Source of the DNA: an uncultured Eggerthellaceae bacterium | GTDB taxonomy: Bacteria; Actinomycetota; Coriobacteriia; Coriobacteriales; Eggerthellaceae | Length of the DNA stretch: 16,683 nt | Direction: 5' to 3' | Assembly (NCBI GenBank): GCA_958454405.1 | Contig: CAUEBO010000056.1 | Location: 1 to 16,683 of the forward strand | In this document: one piece after another, positions 7,069 through 13,742 of the stretch | How positions within the stretch are numbered: the stretch's first letter is position 1 | How the letters are laid out: each line of letters starts with the position of its first letter | Position numbers and translations under genes: made by a program | The notes under the pieces: model-generated | The model's input: the letters and a program-made list of their open reading frames with translations, nothing else | Database searches by the model: none | Told to the model about the DNA's origin: nothing

Positions 7069-8094
7069 CTAGGAGCGCAGGTCGAGGGCTCGTCGGTCGT
7101 GCGGGAACGCGATCATGACGCGCGTGCCCGCGCCCTCTTCCGAGGCCAGCCCCACGCCCAGGCCCATCTTCTCGCACAGCTGGGCGACCAGGTACAGGCC
7201 CATCCCCGTCGACGAGCCCTGCGCGCGGCCGTTCTCGCCGGTGAATCCCCGGTCGAACACCCGCGGCACGTCGGCGGCGGGGATGCCGCAGCCGTCGTCG
7301 GCTATCTCGAGCACCGTCCGGCCGTCCGCGCCGCGCCCTTCGACGCGGGCGGAGAAGCGGATGGTGCGCGCACCGTATTTCGCCGCATTCACCACGATCT
7401 GCCCGATGACGAACGCAAGCCACTTCGCGTCGGCGAACACGGTCTCGTCGTCTGCCACCTCCACCGCCGGGACGGAGCCGCGCTCTATGAGGTAGCGCGC
7501 GTTCTTCTTGCACGCTTCGCGGACGCAGCCCGCCAACCCGACGGAACGCAGCGAGTAGTCCTGGACGAGCGAGGTGGAACGCGCGTAGAAGAGCGCCTGC
7601 TCCACATGGGATTCTATGCGGTCGAGCTCCCCTTTCAGCTTCTCGGCCTCGGGCCCGTGCAGGTTCGCGGCCATGAGATGCGCGGCGGCTATGGGCGTTT
7701 TCACCTCGTGTATCCACAGCTCGATGTAGCTGCGGTACTCGTCGGCGCGCTCTTTCGCGCGCGCCATTTCGTCGGCCGCGTCCTTGCCGGCCGCGGCCAG
7801 CGCCTCGAAGGCCAGCCGGCCTTCCGGAAACGAGGGCTCTTCGATGAGCGATGCGGCGTAGTAGCGCCGGTCGAACTGCTCGATCAGATCCGCCAGCTCG
7901 TCGTAGAAGCGCTTGCGGCGCAGGAAGTCCCACGCCGCCGCGACCGCGAAGCAGGCCATGACAAACAGGGCGGCCAGCACGGCCGCGTCGGTTCCCTCAC
8001 CCAGCACGACCAGCGCCCCCGCGACGGCGAGCGCGCAGAGCGCCCCGATGGCCAGGGCGGGCAGGCGGTCCTTGAGGAAAGTTGCAAGCGTCAC
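7069..8094 (-). CDS. Intramembrane-sensing (BceS-type) sensor histidine kinase
   Basis: A 341-residue kinase. Two membrane helices at ~12-31 and ~37-54 are joined by only a few residues (GEGTD), so there is no real extracellular sensor; such kinases usually take their signal from the partner ABC transporter. The phosphoacceptor His129 lies in WIHEVKTP, the H-box typical of BceS-like proteins. The ATPase domain shows the N-box with Asn236, DDGCGI (266-271), FDRGFTG (280-286) and GMGLYL (297-302). The start is a GTG at 8094, 16 nt after the response-regulator stop, with GGGGA about nine bases upstream. It is cotranscribed with the regulator and followed by a 158-nt gap to the ATPase gene. Confidence 0.93.
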   Translation of the reverse strand: MTLATFLKDRLPALAIGALCALAVAGALVVLGEGTDAAVLAALFVMACFAVAAAWDFLRRKRFYDELADLIEQFDRRYYAASLIEEPSFPEGRLAFEALAAAGKDAADEMARAKERADEYRSYIELWIHEVKTPIAAAHLMAANLHGPEAEKLKGELDRIESHVEQALFYARSTSLVQDYSLRSVGLAGCVREACKKNARYLIERGSVPAVEVADDETVFADAKWLAFVIGQIVVNAAKYGARTIRFSARVEGRGADGRTVLEIADDGCGIPAADVPRVFDRGFTGENGRAQGSSTGMGLYLVAQLCEKMGLGVGLASEEGAGTRVMIAFPHDRRALDLRS

Positions 8095-8110
8095 GGGCGC
8101 TCGTCCCCAC

Positions 8111-8776
8111 TCACACGAGGTAGCCCTGGCCGCGGCGCGTGACGAGGTAGCCAGTCACGCCGATGCGCTCCAGGCTCTTGCGCAGCCGGTTTATGTTGAC
8201 GGTGAGCGTGTTGTCGTCAATGAACGCGTCGGACTGCCACAGCTCGCACATGAGTTCCTGGCGCGAGATGATGGCGTCATGGTTGGCCATGAGCAGATGG
8301 AGGATCTTGAGCTCGTTGCGCGTGAGGTCCGCCACCGCGCCGTCATGCTCCACCTGGCCTTTCGCGACGTCCAGCACCACGCCCTTGTGCTCGATGCGCA
8401 GCGCCGGCCCGTTCTTGGCGGCGCGGCGCAGCACCGATTGGATGCGCGCGAGCAGGATGGCGGGGTTGTAGGGCTTCTGCACGTAGTCGTCGGCTCCCAG
8501 GTTCATGCTCATGAGCTCGTCGAACTCGCTGTCCGACGACGTGAGCATGACGATGGGCACGTCGCTTTTCGCACGCAGGTCGCGGCAGACGGCATGGCCG
8601 CCCGCTCCGGGCAGCTTGAGGTCCAGGAGCACGCAGTCGGGAGCGGCTGCCAGGACGTCTTCGACGACGCGGTCGAACGACGCGGCCGCGGCGCCTTCGT
8701 AGCCTTGGGCGCGCAGCAGATGCAGCAGCTCGTCTCTCAGCGACGCGTCGTCCTCCACGACGAATATCCGGGCCAT
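8111..8776 (-). CDS. OmpR-family response regulator (BceR-like)
   Basis: A 221-residue regulator. The receiver domain covers residues ~3-117, with the acidic pair Asp9-Asp10, phosphoacceptor Asp52 (LLDLKLPG), Thr79 and Lys101. A winged-helix DNA-binding domain follows at ~125-221, including LTRNELKIL, the recognition-helix region DNTLTVNINRLRKSLE and the wing RRGQGYL. The start MARIFVVEDD at 8776 is chosen because AAGGAG precedes it by four bases and the receiver fold begins there; an upstream in-frame ATG at 8827 would add 17 residues unlike any receiver. It forms an operon with the kinase gene and should activate the transporter genes, probably through the GTAAG repeat. Confidence 0.95.
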   Translation of the reverse strand: MARIFVVEDDASLRDELLHLLRAQGYEGAAAASFDRVVEDVLAAAPDCVLLDLKLPGAGGHAVCRDLRAKSDVPIVMLTSSDSEFDELMSMNLGADDYVQKPYNPAILLARIQSVLRRAAKNGPALRIEHKGVVLDVAKGQVEHDGAVADLTRNELKILHLLMANHDAIISRQELMCELWQSDAFIDDNTLTVNINRLRKSLERIGVTGYLVTRRGQGYLV

Positions 8777-8785
8777 GATTCTCCT

Positions 8786-8795
8786 TGCGATCGCA
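8786..8795. promoter_or_regulatory. TGCGATCGCA palindrome next to the response-regulator ribosome binding site
   Basis: A 10-bp perfect palindrome directly upstream of the AAGGAG of the response-regulator gene. Its TGCGA/TCGCA half-sites are the same as those in the 12-bp palindrome in the transporter promoter (6950-6961), but with a different centre. GCGATCGC-type palindromes are common in GC-rich genomes, so a shared regulatory role is only a possibility. Confidence 0.25.
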
Positions 8796-8829
8796 TCGGC
8801 ACGCAGGCGCTTCCAACGCCCAGGCAACC

Positions 8830-8835
8830 ATACTA
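8830..8835 (-). promoter_or_regulatory. Possible -10 element for the regulator-kinase operon
   Basis: The minus strand reads TAGTAT, four of six matches to TATAAT, about 54 nt upstream of the response-regulator start. No good -35 is seen. The 133-nt gap 8777-8909 holds no strong terminator, so readthrough from the upstream 4-TM gene is an alternative. Confidence 0.25.
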
Positions 8836-8909
8836 TGACAAGCAGCCGTCGACGAACGCGAGCCGTAACCTATTCGTCATCGTGCGGCCGCGCAGAGACG
8901 CGCCGTCCC

Positions 8910-9383
8910 TCACCGCTGCCGCTTGGTATACGTGCTGGGCAGAACCGGGCACGGAGTCTTCGCGCTCCTGGAATAGCGCAGCAGGAAGCTGATCCCCGCC
9001 ACGACGAGCGCGAGGCCCAGGCCCGTGTAGAAGAACGCGATGAACCACTCGGGGACCAGCCCCGAAGCGCGAAGCCCGATGCCGACGGTCATCATGACCG
9101 CCATCATGAGATAGCCCTTGCGGTCGAAGAACTTGAACACGTAGGTCCTGTCCTCTTCATAGCCCCTGATGCGCTGGGCGTGTTTGCCCACCATCTTGGT
9201 GAACACGAGCACATGGAACAGAACGAACACGGCAAGGGTGCCGCCCACCAGCGCCCACACGAGCCAGCCCGTCTCCACCAGGTAGGCGCCCAAGCCGATG
9301 AACGCGATGTTCAGGCCGGCGATGCACCATACGATGCCGGCGATGAGAAGCAGCTTCTCGGACGATACCTTCAACAACTGCAT
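8910..9383 (-). CDS. Four-TM integral membrane protein of unknown function
   Basis: A 157-residue protein that I do not recognise. Four hydrophobic segments are visible at about residues 11-34, 40-61, 91-107 and 113-135. Between the second and third lies a charged cytoplasmic-type loop (~62-90, KMVGKHAQRIRGYEEDRTYV). The C-terminal tail is basic and ends TYTKRQR. The ATG at 9383 is supported by AAGGAG six bases upstream; the frame is open further upstream but that stretch overlaps the promoter and a hairpin. It has its own near-consensus promoter (9457-9484). It is the first gene upstream of the regulator-kinase operon, same strand, with a 133-nt gap, so a role in the same stress module is possible but unproven. 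Confidence 0.8.
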   Translation of the reverse strand: MQLLKVSSEKLLLIAGIVWCIAGLNIAFIGLGAYLVETGWLVWALVGGTLAVFVLFHVLVFTKMVGKHAQRIRGYEEDRTYVFKFFDRKGYLMMAVMMTVGIGLRASGLVPEWFIAFFYTGLGLALVVAGISFLLRYSRSAKTPCPVLPSTYTKRQR

Positions 9384-9422
9384 GCCTTGCTCCTTCGCGA
9401 TGTACCCGGGGCCGGACGCGGC

Positions 9423-9456
9423 GCGGGGGCGCCCCTTCCAACAAGGGCACCCCCGC
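9423..9456 (-). repeat. Inverted repeat at the transcription start of the 4-TM gene
   Basis: GCGGGGG (9423-9429) pairs with CCCCCGC (9450-9456), and GCCC (9431-9434) with GGGC (9445-9448), with one C/A mismatch between the two blocks. The predicted transcription start falls in its right arm. It could be an operator overlapping the start site, or form a 5' stem-loop in the leader. Confidence 0.4.
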
Positions 9457-9484
9457 ATTATAGGTTCCCCGTGCGGAAAGGCAA
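9457..9484 (-). promoter_or_regulatory. Sigma70-type promoter of the 4-TM protein gene
   Basis: The minus strand carries a perfect TATAAT (9462-9457) preceded by TTGCCT (9484-9479) at a 16-nt spacing. Transcription would start near 9450 and give a leader of about 67 nt. The -35 hexamer overlaps the base of the terminator-like hairpin that ends the lipoprotein transcript. This is the best promoter in the window. Confidence 0.65.
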
Positions 9485-9518
9485 GGGGCCCGTCCCGCCG
9501 TGCGAGACGGGCCCCTTG
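9482..9518 (-). terminator. Terminator-like hairpin after the lipoprotein gene
   Basis: A 13-bp perfect stem (CAAGGGGCCCGTC / GACGGGCCCCTTG) with an 11-nt loop, about 58 nt after the lipoprotein stop codon. On the minus strand it is followed by GCCTTTCC, a poor U-tract. It separates the lipoprotein transcript from that of the 4-TM gene. Confidence 0.55.
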
Positions 9519-9575
9519 TTCCGGCCGTTCGGACGGCGATGGGGACCGTTGCGCCCGCACGTCGAACCCGTTGCG

Positions 9576-10049
9576 CTACTGAGACTGCTCTCCAGCCTCG
9601 AAGGGAAGGTCGCTCATCTCCACCACGGCGGGCTTGAACGTGCCGTTCTCGTCCACGCCCTTCAGGATGACCACGTTGCCGACCGAGAGCGAGTCCGGAT
9701 CGAGCATGCCGCCAGCCGAGTCGATGAAGTCCACCCCGGTCCTGTCGAACGTGAACTCGTCCTCGCCGGACGTGAAGGTTTGCTCCTCTCCGTCGTTGGG
9801 ATGGTTGAGCTCGCCGAGCACGACCGTCACTTCGTCACCGTTCACATTCGTGACCTGGCCGTACTTAACAACCTCAGCCGCCTCGTCCGATCCGTTCTGC
9901 TGCTGCTCGGTCGTCGTCCCGCCGGCGGCGTTCTCGCCGGCGTTGTCGCCGGCCCCGTTCGCGTCGTCCGCGGAGCAGCCGGACAAAAACGGCACGATGG
10001 CGAGCGTGGTGGCCGCAGCACAGGCGAATGCGCGCATCTTCTTCTTCAT
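9576..10049 (-). CDS. Secreted lipoprotein of unknown function
   Basis: A 157-residue lipoprotein. The signal peptide has a Lys-rich start (MKKKMR), a hydrophobic core and the lipobox FLSGC, giving lipidated Cys25 after cleavage. A low-complexity Asp/Asn/Gly/Glu/Gln linker follows (~26-58). A compact domain then runs from about residue 62, beginning YGQVTNVNGDEVTVVLGEL and ending with VGNVVILKGV and a FKPAVVEMSDL strand; the alternating pattern suggests an all-beta fold. I cannot assign the family. The ATG at 10049 is fixed by GGGAGG just upstream and by the signal peptide. It is flanked by hairpins on both sides and seems to be monocistronic. Confidence 0.85.
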   Translation of the reverse strand: MKKKMRAFACAAATTLAIVPFLSGCSADDANGAGDNAGENAAGGTTTEQQQNGSDEAAEVVKYGQVTNVNGDEVTVVLGELNHPNDGEEQTFTSGEDEFTFDRTGVDFIDSAGGMLDPDSLSVGNVVILKGVDENGTFKPAVVEMSDLPFEAGEQSQ

Positions 10050-10069
10050 GTTCCTCCCTTCGTCGGATC

Positions 10070-10091
10070 GCGCGCCGCACGCGCGGCGCGC
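10070..10091. repeat. 9-bp perfect inverted repeat in the lipoprotein leader
   Basis: GCGCGCCGC (10070-10078) and GCGGCGCGC (10083-10091) flank a 4-nt loop (ACGC). The element ends about 14 nt upstream of the lipoprotein ribosome binding site. As RNA it would be a very stable stem-loop, able to influence mRNA stability or translation; as DNA it could be an operator. Confidence 0.5.
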
Positions 10092-10154
10092 CGCTGTTGC
10101 GTGCCCCATTGTGGACGAGGAAGCGGGAAGGCGGCGACGGGGCCGCCATCCGTC

Positions 10155-10176
10155 AAAAAGCGGTCACGGTGCCGCT
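10155..10176 (-). terminator. Intrinsic terminator after xerC
   Basis: On the minus strand AGCGG (10176-10172) and CCGCT (10163-10159) form a short stem around an 8-nt loop and are followed by a run of five T (10159-10155). It lies about 93 nt after the xerC stop codon and ends the trmFO-xerC transcript. The stretch 10177-10268 holds GC-rich sequence with no gene seen. Confidence 0.5.
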
Positions 10177-10268
10177 ACCTGCGCGCCATGACGGACGGGA
10201 TCTCCCCGCGCAGGGCAGGGCCCGGGGCCCGGCCAAGCGGCGCGAAGGCGCAGCCGCAGGCGAACGGA

Positions 10269-11243
10269 TCAGCTGCGCGGATGCGCCTGGGCGTGCACCT
10301 GTTTGAGGCGGCCGGCGGACAGGTGCGTGTAGATCTGCGTCGTGGAAAGGCTCGCATGCCCGAGCATCTCCTGCACGCTGCGCAGGTCGGCGCCCCCGTC
10401 GAGCAGATCGGTGGCGAAGGTGTGGCGCATGTCGTGGGGCGAGAGCGTCTCGTCGAGCCCCGCGCTGCGGAGGGCGTCTTTGAACATCTTGCGCATGGCG
10501 TCGGCGCCCATCCGGTTGCCGCGCGTCGACACGAAGAAGTAGTCGCACGCGCGGCCCTTCAGGATATGCGGCCGCGCGGCGATCGCGTAGGCGCGCATGG
10601 ACGAGACGGCCATGTCGTGCAGCGGGACGATGCGCTCCTTCGATCCTTTGCCGAACACCTTGACCTGCCCGCTGGCGAAATCCACGTTCGCCTCCAGCAG
10701 CTCCGAGGCTTCGGACACGCGCGCGCCGCATGCGTACAGGAATTCGAGCAGCGCCTGGTTGCGCATGTCCACATGCGACTGCTCGCGCTCCCTGCCTTCG
10801 GCGTCGCGCTTGCCATGCACCGACAGCAGCTTGGCCATGTCCGCGGGCTTGATGACATGCGGCAGGCTCTTCGGCTGCTTGGGGCCCTGCAGGACGCTGG
10901 CCGGGTCCATGTCCGTCGCGCCGGTGACGTTGAGCCATCGGTAGAAGCCGCGCAAAGCCGAGAGCCGGCGGTTGATGGTCGTGCGCGAGTACTGCGCGCG
11001 GTCGAGCTCGCCCAGATAGCGGCGCAGCTGGCGGTGCGTCGCCGACAGGGGGGCGACGCCCTCCCGGCCCGACCAGCGGACGAAGTCCATGAGGTCCACG
11101 CGGTAGGCGCGAACCGTGTGTACCGACGCGTTGCGCTCGATGCGCAGGGAATCGCAGAAGGCGTCCACCATCTCCTCCATGCGGGGGTCGAGCCCCGCCG
11201 CCGCGCCGTCGGAAGGCGCGCGCTCGGATCGCTCAGCCGTCAT
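10269..11243 (-). CDS. xerC: Tyrosine site-specific recombinase XerC/XerD family
   Basis: A 324-residue tyrosine recombinase, probably the XerC-type chromosome-dimer resolvase acting at dif with a second Xer protein. The N-terminal SAM-like core-binding domain spans ~22-110 (RAYRVDLMDFVRW, TTINRRLSALRGFYRWL). The catalytic domain carries the full set of active-site residues: Arg175 (GARVSE), Lys199 (GKGSKER), His270 and Arg273 (HDMRHTFAT), His296 (LGHASLS) and nucleophile Tyr305 (TQIYTH). The ATG at 11243 is supported by AAGGAGG five bases upstream and overlaps the trmFO stop by 11 nt, so the pair is translationally coupled. Position next to trmFO matches the xerC/codV locus of Firmicutes, which favours XerC over XerD. 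No phage or integron context is visible. Confidence 0.92.
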   Translation of the reverse strand: MTAERSERAPSDGAAAGLDPRMEEMVDAFCDSLRIERNASVHTVRAYRVDLMDFVRWSGREGVAPLSATHRQLRRYLGELDRAQYSRTTINRRLSALRGFYRWLNVTGATDMDPASVLQGPKQPKSLPHVIKPADMAKLLSVHGKRDAEGREREQSHVDMRNQALLEFLYACGARVSEASELLEANVDFASGQVKVFGKGSKERIVPLHDMAVSSMRAYAIAARPHILKGRACDYFFVSTRGNRMGADAMRKMFKDALRSAGLDETLSPHDMRHTFATDLLDGGADLRSVQEMLGHASLSTTQIYTHLSAGRLKQVHAQAHPRS

Positions 11244-12657
11244 CGCGCCCTCCTTCCGGGCAGGAACGCGGCCCGGGCGACGGCGCCAGGCCGCGGGCGG
11301 AGAGCTCGAGCAGGTAGGCGTCCAGGGCGCGCGCGCCGCGCTCGGAGTACGCGCGGTACCGATCGCGTTTGTTGCGTATGCGCTGGTCAAACGGGGGCAT
11401 GATGCCGAAGTTCACATGCATGGGCTGGTAGTTTGCCGTGGCCGGGTCGGTGGCGTAGGCCATGAGCGCGCCGAAGGCGGTCTCCGGGGGCAGCGCGGGC
11501 GCAACGGTCCCCGAAAGCAGGGCCGCGACCGAGAGGGCCGCGTGCAGGCCCGAGCGGATGGCCTCGCAGTACCCCTCCGTGCCGGCCAGCTGTCCCGCCA
11601 AAAACACCGGGGCCCCGAGCGCGCCAGCTCCGGCCGAGCGCAGCCTCAGGCCGGCGTCGAGCAGGCGGGGGGCGTCCACGAAGGTGTTGCGGTGCATCAC
11701 GCCGTAACGCGCGAACTCCGCCTCTTCCAGCCCGGGGATCATGCGGAAGACCCGGCGCTGTTCGGGAAACGTCAGGTTCGTCTGGAACCCGACCAGGTTG
11801 TAGCTCTCCCCGGCCGCGTCCTCCGCACGCAGCTGCAGGGCAGCCCACGGGCGGCGCCCCGTGCGGGGGTCGGTGAGCCCCACGGGTTTGAGCGGGCCGA
11901 AGCGCGGCGCGTCGAGCCCCTTGCGCGCGATCTCCTCGATGGGCTGGCATGCCTGGAACAGGTCGCGGCCCTCGAAGTCGCGGCGGACCGCGCGGTCGGC
12001 GCCCACCAGAGCCTCGATGAAGGCCTCGTACTCCTGCCTGTCGAACGGCGCGTTGAGGTAGTCGCCCGCCCCGTCCGCATCCTCGTACCTGCTCTGGCGG
12101 AACAGCTTGGAGGGGTCAAGCGAATCGGCCATGACGATGGGCGCCGCAGCGTCGAAGAAGGCCAGGTGCTCGGAGCCGGCCGCCTCGGCCAGGGAAGCCG
12201 CCAGGGAGTCGGAGGTCAGCGGGCCGGTGGCGACGATGAGCGCGTCGGCGCCCCGCGCGGCGTCCCGCAGGCTCGCGGCCTCCTCCCGGACGAGGTCGAT
12301 GAGCGGGTGCGCTTCCACGAGCCCGGTCACCTCGCGGGAGAACGCGGCGCGGTCGACGGCGAGCGCGCCGCCCGCCGCGACGGCGTTGCGCAGCGCGGCC
12401 GCGTGCAGGTGCGATCCGAGGCGGGAAAGCTCGTGTTTGAGCATGCCGGCCGCGCTGTCGGGCTTCGTGCTTTTCAGCGAGTTCGAGCAGACGAGCTCGG
12501 CGCAGTCCGCCGTGGCGTGCACGGGCGTGCCGACGGTCGGGCGCATCTCGACGAGGCGCACGCGCACGCCGCGATCGGCAAGCTGCAGCGCGGCCTCGCT
12601 CCCTGCGAGGCCGGCGCCGAGCACGGTCGCCCGTGGCGATGTGGATGGTTGAGGCAT
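11233..12657 (-). CDS. trmFO: FADH2/methylene-THF-dependent tRNA (uracil-54-C5)-methyltransferase TrmFO
   Basis: A 474-residue flavoprotein that makes ribothymidine-54 in the T-loop of tRNA, using methylenetetrahydrofolate as carbon donor and FADH2 as reductant. The dinucleotide-binding motif GAGLAGSE is at residues 14-21, followed by LVEMRP (35-40) and CAELVCSNSLKS (52-63). Cys57 and Cys237 (in QACQPIEE) fit the two functional cysteines known from B. subtilis TrmFO. Further blocks are GPLKPVGL (254-261), QTNLTFPEQRRVF (292-304), FLAGQLAGTEGY (352-363) and HVNFGIMPP (414-422). An in-frame ATG at 12720 with an AAAGG site would add 21 residues, but the promoter evidence and family start favour 12657. 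There is no good ribosome binding site before 12657, which fits leaderless translation. Confidence 0.95.
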   Translation of the reverse strand: MPQPSTSPRATVLGAGLAGSEAALQLADRGVRVRLVEMRPTVGTPVHATADCAELVCSNSLKSTKPDSAAGMLKHELSRLGSHLHAAALRNAVAAGGALAVDRAAFSREVTGLVEAHPLIDLVREEAASLRDAARGADALIVATGPLTSDSLAASLAEAAGSEHLAFFDAAAPIVMADSLDPSKLFRQSRYEDADGAGDYLNAPFDRQEYEAFIEALVGADRAVRRDFEGRDLFQACQPIEEIARKGLDAPRFGPLKPVGLTDPRTGRRPWAALQLRAEDAAGESYNLVGFQTNLTFPEQRRVFRMIPGLEEAEFARYGVMHRNTFVDAPRLLDAGLRLRSAGAGALGAPVFLAGQLAGTEGYCEAIRSGLHAALSVAALLSGTVAPALPPETAFGALMAYATDPATANYQPMHVNFGIMPPFDQRIRNKRDRYRAYSERGARALDAYLLELSARGLAPSPGPRSCPEGGRDDG

Positions 12658-12664
12658 GCCTGCA

Positions 12665-12673
12665 AGGATACCA
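12665..12673 (-). promoter_or_regulatory. Extended -10 promoter giving a leaderless trmFO transcript
   Basis: The minus strand reads TGGTATCCT and then seven bases (TGCAGGC) before the ATG of trmFO. With normal -10 to start spacing, transcription begins at the A of the ATG. The -35 position is poor, as is common with extended -10 elements. The same TGGTATCCT string precedes ygbA. The 104-nt gap 12658-12761 also holds a repeated CAGGCGCGC (near 12736 and 12766) but no clear terminator for dprA. Confidence 0.5.
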
Positions 12674-12761
12674 AAAACGCCCGCGCCCGTCGCGGAGAAG
12701 ATCGCGAAAGGGTCCCGCATCGCCGCCTTTCCCGGCAGGCGCGCCTCCTCCGCGGCGCCTT

Positions 12762-13742
12762 TCAGGCGCGCGGGCCCCAGCGGCCGTCGGGATGCCTCGC
12801 GATCACGCCTGCGCTCTCGCCGCGCACGAGGCGCTCCATGAGCCAGGAGCGCGCATCGGCGCCCCGGCAATGGGCGCGGGCGATCTCGTAGAGCTCTTCC
12901 ATGCCCAGCGGCTCGGCGCGCAGCGCCTCCACGATCGGATCGCGGGAAGCGCTCCGATCGGACAAGGCGCCTCCGGGCGGTCCTGCGCCGTCCAGACGGT
13001 CCTGCTTCAAGCATCCGAACAGCGAGAACAGGGCGTCCTCGAACGTGTCGTCGTCCACGACGGGCGTCGCTCCCTGGTAGAGCAGCCGGTTCGCCCCGCT
13101 CGAAGAGGGCGACGTGATGGCCCCCGGCACCACGAGCACGTCCCGATCGGCTGCAAGCGCCTCGTCGGCCGTCGAGAACGTCCCCGAGGGCAATCCCGCC
13201 TCCACGATGAGCGTGGCGCGGGCGAGCCCCGCGATCAGCCGGTTGCGCGTGCGGAACCGGTAGGGCAGCGCGGGCTCGTCCCAGGCGTGCTCGGAGGCGA
13301 CGGCGCCGCCCGTCTCGGCGATCTGCCGGAACAGCCCCGCGTGCTCGGCAGGATACGGCCGGTCGAGGCCTCCGCCCAGAAACGCCACCGTGCGGCCGCC
13401 CGCCTCCATGGCGCCTTGATGGGCGGCCGCATCGCAGCCGCGCGCGCCGCCCGATATGACCGCGATGCCGCGCTCCGCCGCCAAGCGGGCGAAGCGGCGG
13501 GCGCACCCGCGCCCGTAGGGCGTCGCCCGGCGGGCGCCCACGATGGCGATCCCTTCTTGCAGCGCCTCGGGATCGCCCGCCACGTACAGACGCTCGGGCG
13601 GTTTCGCCACGCGCTCGAGCGCAGCGGGGTAGCCGGCCCGCCCCCGCTCCAGCACCGTCCTCGCGCCGGGCGCCCGCATCCCGGCATCGTCGCCCGGCCC
13701 GGACGGGGGACGCGCCTCGAAACCTTCCGGACTCCCGTTCAC
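12762..13742 (-). CDS. dprA: DNA-processing protein DprA (Smf)
   Basis: A 326-residue protein that binds incoming single-stranded DNA in natural transformation and loads RecA. The Rossmann-like DprA core has GARRATPYG (69-77), SGGARGCDAAAHQGAM (97-112; usually GID rather than GCD), FLGGGLDRPYPAEH (121-134), FRTRNRLIAGL (163-173) and SGTFSTADEALAADRDVLVVPG (186-207 in two conserved blocks). A C-terminal winged-helix domain is visible at ~268-326. The N-terminal SAM-like domain seen in many DprA proteins appears reduced. The start is a GTG at 13742 whose bases overlap the comM stop (GTGA), with a strong GGAGGGGGAG site in front, so translation is coupled to comM. In Firmicutes topA often follows; here trmFO does. 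Confidence 0.93.
   Translation of the reverse strand: MNGSPEGFEARPPSGPGDDAGMRAPGARTVLERGRAGYPAALERVAKPPERLYVAGDPEALQEGIAIVGARRATPYGRGCARRFARLAAERGIAVISGGARGCDAAAHQGAMEAGGRTVAFLGGGLDRPYPAEHAGLFRQIAETGGAVASEHAWDEPALPYRFRTRNRLIAGLARATLIVEAGLPSGTFSTADEALAADRDVLVVPGAITSPSSSGANRLLYQGATPVVDDDTFEDALFSLFGCLKQDRLDGAGPPGGALSDRSASRDPIVEALRAEPLGMEELYEIARAHCRGADARSWLMERLVRGESAGVIARHPDGRWGPRA

Noticed and set aside
8786..8795. GCGATCGC as a HIP1-like dispersed repeat
   Set aside because: Only one copy was noticed; there is no sign of repeated occurrence in the window.
10269..11243. Phage or integron integrase
   Set aside because: The recombinase is coupled to trmFO in a housekeeping locus, and there is no att-like repeat, tRNA or phage gene nearby.
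8775..11402. 875-codon plus-strand frame across the regulator, lipoprotein and xerC genes
   Set aside because: It crosses several well-supported minus-strand genes, their terminators and a promoter; the protein is low-complexity.
12658..12720. Start of trmFO at the upstream ATG 12720
   Set aside because: It has an AAAGG site, but the added hydrophobic residues do not fit TrmFO and the extended -10 lies downstream of it, inside the putative extension.
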